NCBI GenBank assembly: GCA_963844885.1 | Contig: CAWJQA010000012.1 | Location: 930,001-994,000 of the forward strand | Reading direction: 5' to 3' | Length of the DNA: 64,000 nt | DNA from: DATMER01 sp963844885 | Lineage (GTDB): Bacteria > Acidobacteriota > Thermoanaerobaculia > Multivoradales > UBA5704 | Shown: piece by piece, positions 25,374 to 35,600 of the stretch | Numbering within the stretch: position 1 is the stretch's first letter | How the letters are laid out: each line of letters opens with the position of its first letter | Program-made: the position numbers and the translations under genes | Notes under the pieces: model-generated | The model's database searches: none | Told to the model about the DNA's origin: nothing | Seen by the model: only the letters and a program-made list of their open reading frames with translations

Positions 25374-25731
25374 CGAGTGGCAGCGCCTGCTGGCGTCGCT
25401 GGCGGCCAACACGGACGAGATCCCGCACCTGGAGGCGAGCCGCGCGATCCTCGCGGCTCACCTGGACGAGACCCAGGCGCTGATCCGGCGGCAGGCGGCG
25501 CTGGCCGCCGAAAAGCAGCAGTCCTCCCAGGATGTCCGGAGCAAGATCGGAGACGGCCAGCGTCTGGCCACGATGCTGCGCCAGGGCCTCAAGCAGTTCT
25601 ACGGCATCCGGTCCGAGAAGCTGACGGAATTCGGGCTCAACCCCTTCCGCGGCCGGTCAGGCCGGAAGCAGCCGGAAAACCCCACCCCGCCCCCGCCGCC
25701 GGTCGAGACGGCGGCCCCCACCAACGAGTAG
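25374..25731 (+). pseudogene. 5'-truncated copy of the gene at 28663
   Basis: Reads EWQRLLASLAANTDEIPHLE, continues through SSQDVRSKIGDGQRLATMLR and ends in a Pro-rich tail ...APTNE, TAG at 25729. It matches codons 14 to the stop of the 28663 gene with very few differences. The first 13 codons and the ribosome-binding site are replaced by the tandem array, and no start codon exists in frame before an internal ATG. The shared region extends beyond the stop through the terminator to about 25795. The coiled-coil-like product (about 117 residues here) has no known function. Confidence 0.75.
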
Positions 25732-25760
25732 CCACAAGATCACATCTGGCTGGAAGGATC

Positions 25761-25789
25761 GGGGCGTGCCTGGCACGCCCCTCTTTTTT
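25761..25789 (+). terminator. Rho-independent terminator (copy 1)
   Basis: GGGGCGTG / CACGCCCC stem of 8 bp with loop CCTGG, followed by TCTTTTTT. It is part of the duplicated segment. Confidence 0.85.
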
Positions 25790-25811
25790 GCCGGCCACCC
25801 AGAGCCAGCGC

Positions 25812-26759
25812 TCAATTCCGGGGGCTTTGCGGAGTGCCCTGGGCGTCGTCGGCCGGCGGCATCGAGATTTCCATCTGAAGAACCTTGCCGGCGACCGAAA
25901 GGTACTCTGCAAGCGGAGGGAGCCCGATCTCCTTCCGGAGCTCATCGACGTGGCCAGGGTCCTCCAGCGGCACTACAAAGGGTTTGCCATCTCCGACTCC
26001 CCGGATCTGAGTGCCAAAGCGCTGCTTCCGGCCGAGATCGAGTTGGACGGCGTCGTAGACGATCGCAAACGCTTGAGCGTCATCTCCTGCTTTCTTGAAA
26101 TCCCTCTCGATGAAAGGAAGAGCCGCAAGCAGCAGGCGCAGGTCGCCTCCATGTTTCGCAAGAATCACTGCCGCATAGGAGGTCTTGGACCCGAAGCGAG
26201 CAGTGTCGATCCAGCCTACCTCCTGCACGAGCGACCGGAGATGGCGGATGTTCTCGGCAACAACGCCGTCAACCTCCTCCTGCTTGAGCGTCTTGCTCTT
26301 GATCGCTTCCTGGTCTTTCCGCAGCCGGTCGGCGAGATCCACCTGGATGGCCGAGACTCTCTCCGGGGCAAGTGAAGCTGTACTGCCCAGAGGCATCGGG
26401 TCCAGCCGGACGGCATCGGGAACCGCGTCTAGGCGGAGGAAGACCTGGACCCTATCGGGCTGTTCAAGGATGAGCCTGCCGTCATCGACAACGGCGCCCC
26501 ATCGCTCCACAAGGCCCGAGTTGCGGACTGTCAGGTGCTCCTTCTCGTACCCAAGCAGTCCGACAGCCCGGACCCGGCCTTGCCGCCAGATGACCACGCG
26601 GTCGGCCTCAATAAGCACGATTTCCTCGCCTTTCTGGAGTTGCCAGGGACCCAGAAGGCGTGCAGGTAAGCCGCTGTCGACAGCGCCGCTGGCAGGCGCC
26701 CACAGAAGGATCGCCAGTAGATAAATCCACCACCCGCGTGATACGCCGCACTTGCGCAT
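25812..26759 (-). CDS. Secreted DUF6624-like protein
   Basis: 315 residues. The N-terminus (WWIYLLAILLWAPASGA) is a signal peptide. Residues about 30-130 are beta-rich (GPWQLQKGEEIVLIEADRVV). From about 140 a helical domain resembling DUF6624 follows: DLADRLRKDQEAIK, HLRSLVQEVGWIDTARFGS, AAVILAKHGGDLRLLLAALP and YDAVQLDLGRKQRFGTQIRG. DUF6624 has no assigned reaction. The start at 26759 has AGGA upstream. The gene is divergent from the graspetide precursor (148 bases between starts). Confidence 0.75.
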   Translation of the reverse strand: MRKCGVSRGWWIYLLAILLWAPASGAVDSGLPARLLGPWQLQKGEEIVLIEADRVVIWRQGRVRAVGLLGYEKEHLTVRNSGLVERWGAVVDDGRLILEQPDRVQVFLRLDAVPDAVRLDPMPLGSTASLAPERVSAIQVDLADRLRKDQEAIKSKTLKQEEVDGVVAENIRHLRSLVQEVGWIDTARFGSKTSYAAVILAKHGGDLRLLLAALPFIERDFKKAGDDAQAFAIVYDAVQLDLGRKQRFGTQIRGVGDGKPFVVPLEDPGHVDELRKEIGLPPLAEYLSVAGKVLQMEISMPPADDAQGTPQSPRN

Positions 26760-26906
26760 TTATACTCTGTCCTTCTTGAAATGCGAGGGGATTGCCCCTT
26801 GCCGAGTAGGTGTATACTACAACAACTCTGGTCACTGAGGCGCCTGGGATCTGCTTTCGCAGTATGCATTTTGGCGGAAGGAAGCGACCGCCTGAAAGGA
26901 GATATA

Positions 26907-27095
26907 ATGCGCAAGAGGAACACGAAGGCTACGCAGGAAGAGCGTCCAAGGGTCCTGGCGCGAATTCTCGCGGAGGATCTGAGGAACATCCGGGTAGTTG
27001 GTGGTGGGGCGACTACGTCCGAAACGGGAACGCGCGGACAGGATGACTGGGATGTCACCAACGTCGGTGGTGACGGCGACGCTTATACCTACTAG
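26907..27095 (+). CDS. Graspetide (omega-ester/amide RiPP) precursor peptide
   Basis: 62 residues. A charged helical leader (ERPRVLARILAEDLRNI, about residues 12-28) is followed by VVGGG and an acidic, Thr-rich core (about 35-62). Potential acceptors are Thr36, Thr37, Ser38, Thr40, Thr42, Thr51 and Thr61; potential donors are Glu39, Asp46, Asp47, Asp49, Asp56 and Asp58. That leader/core layout, directly before an MvdC/MvdD-type ATP-grasp ligase, is the hallmark of graspetide loci, where the ligase joins Ser/Thr (or Lys) to Asp/Glu side chains into macrocycles. AAAGGAG lies 6 bases before the ATG. A possible -10 (TATACT) is at 26813-26818. The core does not match any graspetide I can name. Confidence 0.75.
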   Translation: MRKRNTKATQEERPRVLARILAEDLRNIRVVGGGATTSETGTRGQDDWDVTNVGGDGDAYTY

Positions 27096-27205
27096 GTAGG
27101 CGCGTCCTCACCTCCCCGATAACCTTCTCATGGAGAAAGCCGGCAGGTGACCGAACGGCCCCTTGCCGGTTCTTTCAGCGCCTCTTTCCAGAATCGGATA
27201 TCTAC

Positions 27206-28330
27206 ATGGCTAGGAAGGTATTGATACTCACTGAGCCCGGGGACATCCATGCGTATGCCGTTGCTGAAGCCCTGCGCCTGAAAGGTGGAATACCGTTCAT
27301 TTGGCACACGGCCGACTTTCCTTCCATCGCAAGTGAGTCTGTTCTCTTTCAAGGCTCAGAACGAAAACTCGTGATTTCCATGGGAGGAGGAACGGAATTT
27401 CCTGAGCTTGCCAACCCTTCGTTAGTCACCATCTGGCACCGCAGGCCAGCTTTCGCTGTAGATCCCTCAAGCCTCCATCCCGCTGACGTCCAGTTCGCTG
27501 AGATGGAGTGTACCGTCTTTCGTCGGTCACTCTTGAGTATCATCGCACGGGATGCGTTCTGGGTCAATCCCCCGGATTCGGCGATCTCTGCCTCCAGGAA
27601 GCTCGTCCAACATCAAGTGGCGCTTGAAGTGGGATTCAAGTTGCCGGATACGCTGTATTCAAACGATCCGAAGGAGATCCGAGCGTTCATCCGCGGCCAC
27701 GGCGGGACCATCATCTACAAGCCATTTAGAGGTCAACCCTGGCGCAGCAGGGAAACCTATTGGGTTCCATATACAAGCTTGCTAAGCGAGGATCAGCTTG
27801 TTCCAGAGGTCGCCTTGCGAAACGCACCTGGGATTTACCAAGAACTAATCCCAAAGGCGTATGAGCTCAGAGTCACAGTCATGGGAAGCCGCCTTTTCGC
27901 TGCGAAGATTCTTTCTCAGGAAACACAAGACGGCAAGGTGGACTGGCGCAAGGCGTATACTGAGCTTCAGATGCAACCCTTCTCGCTTCCCGCCGCAGTC
28001 GCAGAGCTTTGCCATAAACTGCTCCAGCGACTAGGGCTCGTCTTCGGTTGCCTCGACTTCATAGTCACACCTGCTGGCGAGTGTGTCTTCCTGGAGATCA
28101 ATGAGATGGGGCAGTTCTTGTTTGTTGAGAAGTACACCGATCTGCTTCTCCTTGACGCTTTCAGCGAGTTCCTGCTACAGGGGCGAATCGACTTCGACTG
28201 GCAGCCGGTGGATGCGAAAATTAGATACACTGACATCCTGCCGAGAGTCGAGGGCGCAGCGATTCTTTCGAAACAACAACATGTCAGTCCGGTTGAGCAG
28301 AGTTTCCCTGAGGATCAGCAAGAAACCTGA
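27206..28330 (+). CDS. ATP-grasp graspetide ligase (MvdC/MvdD family)
   Basis: 374 residues. The pre-grasp domain starts KVLILTEPGDIHAYAVAEAL with WHTADFPS, as in MvdD-like ligases. The ATP-grasp part has IIYKPFRGQPW (nucleotide-binding Lys), IYQELIPKAYELRVTVMG, LFAAKILSQETQDGKVDW and the metal-binding block LDFIVTPAGECVFLEINEMG, where Glu-x-Asn is the usual Mg ligand pair. ATG at 27206 is the only sensible start, though the SD is weak. The 110-base gap after the precursor holds an imperfect hairpin that may set the ratio of peptide to enzyme. No protease or exporter gene is beside it, so maturation would rely on genes elsewhere. GC is clearly lower than in neighbouring core genes, consistent with transfer. 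Confidence 0.85.
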   Translation: MARKVLILTEPGDIHAYAVAEALRLKGGIPFIWHTADFPSIASESVLFQGSERKLVISMGGGTEFPELANPSLVTIWHRRPAFAVDPSSLHPADVQFAEMECTVFRRSLLSIIARDAFWVNPPDSAISASRKLVQHQVALEVGFKLPDTLYSNDPKEIRAFIRGHGGTIIYKPFRGQPWRSRETYWVPYTSLLSEDQLVPEVALRNAPGIYQELIPKAYELRVTVMGSRLFAAKILSQETQDGKVDWRKAYTELQMQPFSLPAAVAELCHKLLQRLGLVFGCLDFIVTPAGECVFLEINEMGQFLFVEKYTDLLLLDAFSEFLLQGRIDFDWQPVDAKIRYTDILPRVEGAAILSKQQHVSPVEQSFPEDQQET

Positions 28331-28662
28331 GTTCGCTATCCTTGGGCAGTCGCTCGCTGGAACCGGGTTACTCGCCTCCGCGCTGAACAGCGCGACAGAC
28401 AGCACCAGCAGCCGCGCGCTCACTTCCCACGCCGTCAGGGTCGTCCGGCAGCGCGGGAGGAGAGAGCGCGCTCACCCGGCATCTGAAGATCCGGCTGCGG
28501 AGGGGAGACGAGACGACTTCAGACGAATTTCGACCGGAGTGTCAAAAATAGGGGCCAGCGGCAACTATATAGAGGAGGAAGAAAAATCGGGCTGAATTCC
28601 CTCCCGGCGCCAAATTCGGCGCCGTCGAGGTCCGGGGTCAAGAACCCCACAAGGAGATGACC
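28331..28662. other. Intergenic patchwork: gene fragment plus leader copy B
   Basis: Bases about 28348-28405 repeat part of the 5' end of the secreted gene at 24323-24691 (shared GCTCGCTGGAACCGGGTTAC and GCGCTGAACAGCGCGACAGA). Bases 28453-28573 are copy B of the leader at 20589. The last 90 bases hold GGGGTC / GACCCC-type inverted bases and the ribosome-binding site of the next gene. No intact gene is present. Confidence 0.7.
28453..28573. repeat. Repeated 121-bp leader, copy B
   Basis: Same length and order of conserved blocks as copy A (20589-20709). It ends 90 bases before the start of the gene at 28663, so it may drive that gene. Confidence 0.7.
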
Positions 28663-29062
28663 ATGCAGAACGAGACGACGTATTCGGGAATCCTGGGCGA
28701 GTGGCAGCGCCTGCTGGCGTCGCTGGCGGCCAACACGGACGAGATCCCGCACCTGGAGGCGAGCCGTGCGATCCTCGCGGCTCACCTGGACGAGACCCAG
28801 GCGCTGATCCGGCGGCAGGCGGCGCTGGCCGCCGAAAAGCAGCAGTCCTCCCAGGATGTCCGGTGTCCGGAGCAAGATCGGAGACGGCCAGCGTCTGGCC
28901 ACGATGCTGCGCCAGGGCCTCAAGCAGTTCTACGGCATCCGGTCCGAGAAGCTGACGGAATTCGGGCTCAACCCCTTCCGCGGCCGGTCGGGCCGGAAGC
29001 AGCCGGAAAACCCCACCCCGCCCCCGCCGCCGGTCGAGACGGCGGCCCCCACCAACGAGTAG
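28663..29062 (+). pseudogene. Coiled-coil-like small protein, frameshifted by a 7-bp duplication
   Basis: The start MQNETTYSGILGEWQRLL has AAGGAG 6 bases upstream. The frame is intact to SSQDVR, where GTCCGGTGTCCGG repeats seven bases and shifts the frame. Removing them restores the same C-terminus as the 25374 copy, ending at TAG 29060. The repaired product would be 130 residues: a helical middle (AILAAHLDETQALIRRQAAL) and a Pro-rich tail. No function known. So this copy keeps the N-terminus and loses the C-terminus, the opposite of the 25374 copy. Confidence 0.75.
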
Positions 29063-29091
29063 CCACAAGATCACATCTGGCTGGAAGGATC

Positions 29092-29119
29092 GGGGCGTGC
29101 CTGGCACGCCCCTCTTTTT
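29092..29119 (+). terminator. Rho-independent terminator (copy 2)
   Basis: Same 8-bp GGGGCGTG / CACGCCCC stem as copy 1, followed by TCTTTTT. Confidence 0.85.
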
Positions 29120-29182
29120 GCCGGCTACCCAGGATACGCTTCAGCCCCCCAGCCAACCAACTCCATGCCAGCCAGGCCAAAA

Positions 29183-29530
29183 TGCCGACGGCTCAGCTAA
29201 TTTACCGACGCCGCGTCGTAAAATTGGCTGGGCCGTCACTAAATTAGCTGAGCCATCGTTAAGTTAGCTGGACCGTCGTTAGATTAGCGGGGCCGTCACT
29301 AAATTGGCTGGGCCGTCGTTAGATTAGCTGGACCATCGCTAAGTTAGCTGGACCGTCGCTAAGTTAGCTGGGCCGTCGCTAAGTTAGCTGGACCGTCGCT
29401 AAGTTAGCTGGACCGTCGCTAAGTTAGCCGAGCCGTCGTTAAGTTAGCTGAGGCGTCGGTAGCTGGCCGGGCATTGGATAGCTGAGCGTCGTTAAGTTAG
29501 CTGAGGCGTCGGAGCTCAGCCGAGGCATTG
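29183..29530. repeat. 20-bp tandem array upstream of the Rhs gene
   Basis: Eleven consecutive 20-base units of the type TTAGCTGGACCGTCGCTAAG occupy 29224-29443, flanked by more diverged units. AGCT and CCGTCG are the most constant parts. The array ends about 150 bases before the rhs start codon. The last unit type recurs in the array at 43652-43830. Confidence 0.9.
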
Positions 29531-29682
29531 GATCCCAGGCGAAGCGTCACGGCCGCGCGCAACTCTGCCATGCCTTCCCGCAACGGTGAGAGTCGGGCAG
29601 CGCAGCCTGCCCCGGTTTCCCGTCCTGGAAGCACTCCCTTGGCGGGCAGGCGAGGTCGCACTGAGGCCGCCCGGGAGGTCTT

Positions 29683-32600
29683 ATGCTCGATCTGTCCCTC
29701 GGCCGATATGCCCTGCTGGGCCTTGCCGTCTCGCTTCTCGCTCTGCCGGCCGCCGGCCAGGGCTCCTGCGTGCTCCTGCACGGCGGCTGCGGAGCCCAGG
29801 CGATGCAGTGCTTCCCCGATGCTCTCGGCCCCGCCTCCTGGACACAACCAGGCGGTGGTCGTACCACACAGTGGCGGTTCGGACCCCAGAGCGCGGCCTC
29901 CGACTGCCACGGCCCCCTCGAAGCCGGCCAGCCGCCGCGCTGCTGCACCTCCTTCCATCCACCGGCTTCGGGTCCGCGCCCCACCGTCGCGCTCCGCGTC
30001 TCCGGCACGCGGGTGTTCGTGGACTACGAGGCGCCGAACTACTACTGCCAGAACACCGGCGACTGGCCGCCGTTCTTCACCTGCACGAACGATCCGCTGG
30101 TGTCATCCGACAATCTCCTTCTCCTCCGCAACAGTGATCTGGTGGCCCGGACGTTCCCGTACTTCGAGAGCGGCACCTGGGATACGGGGATCGACGTCGC
30201 CTGCGGCGACACGCAGACGTTCACCGCTCGGCTCGGTTTTCTGGCCGAGGGTCCGCTCGGCGTGGTGGAAGCCACGGCCACCCGGGCGGTGACCGCCGTC
30301 TGCACCGACCGCCGCACCTGCTCGGCCGGAGGCGGCGGCGCGCCGTCGCTCGGCGTAGGGATGCCGGTCCATGTGGGGTCCGGCGACGTGTCTTTCAGAC
30401 TGCCGCTGTTCTCGATCGCGCAGTCGCCGCTGCCGCTTTCGTTCGGCTTGAGCTACCACAGCGCGGTTGCACGCCATCCTGGGCTGGTTGTGGATTCCGG
30501 CTGGAACCATTCGTTCGCCGCGACGCTACGGGCTACGGATGCCTCGGAACGCTTCCTCTATCATGTGAGTGGCGACGGGATGGAGTCCGAGTATATCCGG
30601 CAGGGGGAGAACGCCTGGACCGCCTTCGAGCCGGGCGAGTTGCGCGGCTCCGTCGACCCGCTCGGGCAACCGCCTGGAGCTGACCGACCTCGACGGCACG
30701 GTCACCGCCTTCGACGCTACGACCGGCCGCTGGCTCGCCACGATCGACCGCTGGGGAAACGCCCTGACCGGCACCTACGATGCCGACGGGTTTCTGGTGT
30801 CGGTCGCCGACTCGATGGGCCGGCGAATCGAGCTGCGCTACTCCGGCGGGCTCCTCGCCGAGGTCGAGCTTCCCGGCGGTCTTGTCTGGCGGTTCGAGTA
30901 CGAGGGTGGCCTGCTCGTCCGGGTCTTCGACCCGCTTCACACGGGCTCTCTGCCGTGGCGCGGCTTCGCCTATCAATCGGACTCGTACGGCGTGCCGCGC
31001 CTGCTGACCGAGGTGCGCGACGAGGCCGGATCGCTGCTCGAAGGCCATGCCTACGACGCCCGCGACCGCGGCATCACATCGGTCTCCGTCGATCCGGCCG
31101 GCGGCCGGGATCTCGTCACGATCGAATACGACACGCCCGCGCCGGGCCGGACCCGGGTGACCCATGAAATCGACGCTTCCACCCGTCAGGTGTCGGTTTT
31201 CACGCTGAGCTATCAGCGCGGGAGGTTCCTGCCGACCCGGGTGGAAGGCAACTGTCTTTCCTGCGGCGGAGCCGGCGGGGATGACCAGAGCTTTACCTAC
31301 GGCCCGGATAATCTGGTGACCTCGCGCACGGACGCCAACGGCCACGTGACCCGCTACGAGCACGACGCGCGAGCCAACCTGACCGCCGTCACCGAGGCCG
31401 CGGGCACACCCCTGGAGCGCACGGTGCGCTACCGCTACGACGATCCCGCCTGGCCGCGCTTCCGCACGGAGACCGACGAGCCCTCCGCCGCCCGGCCCGG
31501 CGAGCGCAAGCTCACCCGCCAGGAGTGGCTCTCCGGAGAAACGGTGCTCGTCACCCGAGAAACCGGCTGGCTTTTGCAAACGGATACCGCTCCGGTTACG
31601 TATACCCGCACGGCCACGTTCGACGCCCGCCACCGAACGCTCAGCGTGGACGGGCCGCGGACCGACGTAGCGGATATGACGACATTCTCATACTACCCGG
31701 ATAACGATTCCGATCTGGCCCGGCGGGGCCGGCTGCGCGGTGTTACGGATGCCGTGGGACTTTCCACGTTTTCCGCGGATTACGATATCTACGGTACACC
31801 GCGCGGCTCCACGGACGCCAACGGGGTGGCTACGGTGCGAATCACAGACGCCCGCGGCCGGGTGGTGTCGAGCATTCAAAAGGCTGTGTCCGGTGATCCG
31901 GCCGAAGTGGCGGACTACATAGCCCGGCACGATTTCGACGGCCGGGACCGGCTGGTCCGCACCATTTTGCCGCGGGGCAACGGCCTGCGCTACGGATATG
32001 AGGACGGTACCGAGCGACTGGTGGATGAGATCCGCCTCGACGCCGCCGGTCGTGAGATCGAGCGCCGCCACCGCACGCTCGACGATCTCGGTGCCACCGT
32101 GCGCGAGGAGCTTCAGAGCTGCGACGCTCCGGCGCCCATCTGCGCCGCCTGGACGACCCGCAACCGAGAGGATTTCGTCTACGACGCCCATCACCGGTTG
32201 GCCGAAGTTGTCCACCCGGTGCCGGCCGGCGCCACGGTACGCAATACTTACGATGCTGACGGGCTTCTGGTGGCGGTTCAGGATGAAAACCATACCAACC
32301 CGAATACTCGCTATACCTTCGACGCTCTGCATCGCCTCACGGCCGTGGATCAGAGCTCGACGCTCACCAGCTATGGCTACGATGTGCGGGACAATCTCAT
32401 TGCGGTGACCGATCCCAACGGCAACGTCACCCGCTATCTTTATGATGACTTCGGCCGTCTCGCGCGCCAGGAGTCGCCCGTGACCGGCGTCACCACCTGG
32501 CAGCACGACGCGGCCGGCAACGTGGTGAGCACAACCGACGCGCGCGGCGCGGTGACAGTGCGAACCTGGGATGCCGTGGGCCGCCTGCTCACCAGCGTGT

Positions 32601-35600
32601 CGACGCTCGCCGGAGCCCCCACGGAGACGGTGAGCCAGCAGTATGACGATCCCACGCCGGGCCGCTACGGCCTGGGTCGCCTCGCCCGCTCGACCGATCC
32701 TTCCGGCTCGACTTCCTGGAGCTACGAACGGCGCGGCCTGCTGCGGCGCGAAGAGAAAACCGTTCAAGGAAGCACCTACGCCACCTCCTGGCGCTACGAC
32801 GCCAACGGCAACCGCGCCGCTCAGGTTTATCCTTCGGGCCGCGAAGTGGCCCAGACGTTCGACTTCGCGGACCGGCCGGCCTCGGCCACTTTGGGGAACA
32901 CACCGCTGGTCTCGTCGGCCTCCTATCTTCCGTTCGGCCCGGTCGAAAGGGTTGCCTTTGGCAACGGCACGGTGCAAACGCGGAGCTGGGATCAGCGCTA
33001 CCGGCCGCTCGAAAACCGGCTCGATGCAAGCGCCGGCCCTCTCGCTGATTATCTCTATGGGCTCGACGCCGTAGGCAACGTCACCGCACTACACGACGCC
33101 CTCGATCCAGCCTACAACAGGGATTTTTCCTACGACGACCTGTACCGGCTTACCGGCGCTTCGACGGGTGAAGCCTTGTGGGGAACCGGCCGCTACGCCT
33201 ATGACGCCATGGGCAACATGACGTCGCTGGCGCTCGGTTCCTTCCGCTCGGCCAACTTTACATACAACGGCACGCTGCCGACGCTGCGAACTGTCGAAAC
33301 CGAGAGCGGGGCGCGCGCCGTGACCTACGATGCCGTGGGCAACGAGCTCGGCTCCGGCGCGGCCTGGTCGGCGCGCAACCTGCTCGCCGCCGCGGACGGA
33401 TTGAGCTATCTCTATGACGGCCGCGGCCTGCGCACATCCACCACGATCGACGTTCCCTTCGGCACCGCCACGGGAAATATAGTGGCGGATGATGGCGGAG
33501 CTCCCATCGCCGGAGCCATGGTGCGAGTCACCGGCACTACAGACGCCACAGCTACGGACGGCGCCGGGGCTTTTCGATTGACTCGCCCGGCCGGACTTTA
33601 CACCCTGACCGCCACCGCACCCGGCTATCTTTCTTCCACCTCGGCCCCTTTCGCCCTCACCTCCGGCGGTGAAACGCCTGTTGGAACCCTGAGACTGGCG
33701 CCGGCTCCGGGAACAATCACCGGCACGGTGACCGGCTCGCCAGACGGCGCGCCGCTGGCGGGTGTTCTCGTGACGGTCTCGGGCAGCAGTGAGACCGTGT
33801 ATTCAGACGAAGCCGGAACCTTTATCTTGAAGTTGCCGGCCGGCACCTGGACGTTGACTTTCGCGCGCCCCGGCTATCAAAGCCGCACGCTCGATCCGAT
33901 CGTGCTCGTAGCGGGAGCCACCCACCGCCTCGAAAGCATCGAGTTGGAAGCCGAGCCCGCCACGCTCACCGGCCGGGTCGTGGACGGCACCGGAGCCGGA
34001 ATCGCGGGAGCCACCGTCTCCGCCAGCACCAACACCCTGCGCGCGGCCGGCCCCTCCACGGTCACCGATGCTTCCGGAAGCTTTTTTCTTTCCGTTCCGC
34101 CGGGAACGTGGTCGCTCGCCGTCACCCGCGAAGGTTTCGGTAGCCGCCTCACCGCCGCCGTGGACCTCGGCCCGGGTGGGGCCTACTCCTTCGGTAATTT
34201 GCTCCTCCAGGCCCTCGGCACCGTCACCGGCCGGGTGATCCGCGCCGCGGACGGCTCGCCCGTAGCCGGCGCCACAGTCACGGTGGACGGAACGCTCGAC
34301 TTGGCCGGCACTGACGCAACCGGAGCCTTTCACCTGACTCTGCCGCCCGGCACCTACACGGTGACCGCAGCAGCCCCGGGTTTCGCTTCGATCACTTCGC
34401 CACCTTTCCCGGTGACGGCGGGCGGCACGCTCGATCTCGGCAGCTTGGCTCTTTCGCAAGTCGCGCTCTCCGTTCACGTGGGTTATGCCGACGACCTGCG
34501 GCCGACCTCGACCTTCCCCGTTCCCTGGCAGGGAGCGCCGAACGTCGTCTATCTCGGCAGCCCGTCGCCGCTCGACGCCGGAGCCATCCGTCTCGACAAC
34601 AGCACGGATCAACCCATCGCCGTCGATCGCGTCCTGGTCGATCTCCAACGCCCCGGGCCGGTCTATGACCTCTGGGGAAGCTTTGCGGTGCCGCCGCACG
34701 GCTCGGTGATTCTCACCCAGACGCAACCGTTCAATTTTGACACCAGCGACGCGGCCATCGTCGCCTGCGGCGCGACACCGAAGCCTGGAGACCCACGGAT
34801 ACCGAAGGTCAGCGTGGTGATTGGCGGCCAGTCCACGAGCTACTATGACATCGGCCACGTGCTCGACACAGGAGGCTTCGATTCGTACTGCCGCGGCAAT
34901 GAATCCCTCGCGTGGCGGCTCATCGGCACGTCCGGCGCCGACGCCGGAGGTGACTTCCTTTTAGAACCCGCCCTGGGCACCGGTCTCTGGGGTCAACCCT
35001 ACACCCTGACCGCCACGGTGACCGATGCCGGAGGCCAGCCGCTGCAAAACGTCGCCGTGACCTTCCGCGCCGCCACCGGTCCCAATCGCGGCGCGACCGG
35101 CCAAAGAGTGACAGATGCCAACGGCAAGGCGATATTCACGTACACGAGCGCCTACGTCGGCTCCGACACGTGGGAAGCCACCATCCCGAACCCTTCGGGC
35201 GGCGCATTGACATCCAATCTCACCGTCGTCCGCTGGCCGGCCCCGGCCGATCTCGAGCTGTTCCTCGGCTATGCCGAGAACGAAAGCGGCTCGACGCCCG
35301 GTTTCCCGCAACCGTGGAAGGGAGACCCGGGAATTCTCTTCCTCGGCGGCGGCCAGTTTCTCGACGCCGGAGCCATGCGAATCGACAACCCCACGGATGC
35401 ACCGCTTCCGATCGACCGCATAACGGTAGATCTTCAGCACCCCGGACCGACTTTCAACATCTGGGGAAGCTTCACCATTCCGGCCCACCAGTCGGCCATT
35501 CTGACACAGACAAAGTCCTACGACTTCGACACCAGCGAGTTTCCGTTCATGCCCTGTGGCGTACCGGCCCCGCCGGACGATCCGAGAGTGCCGAAGATCA

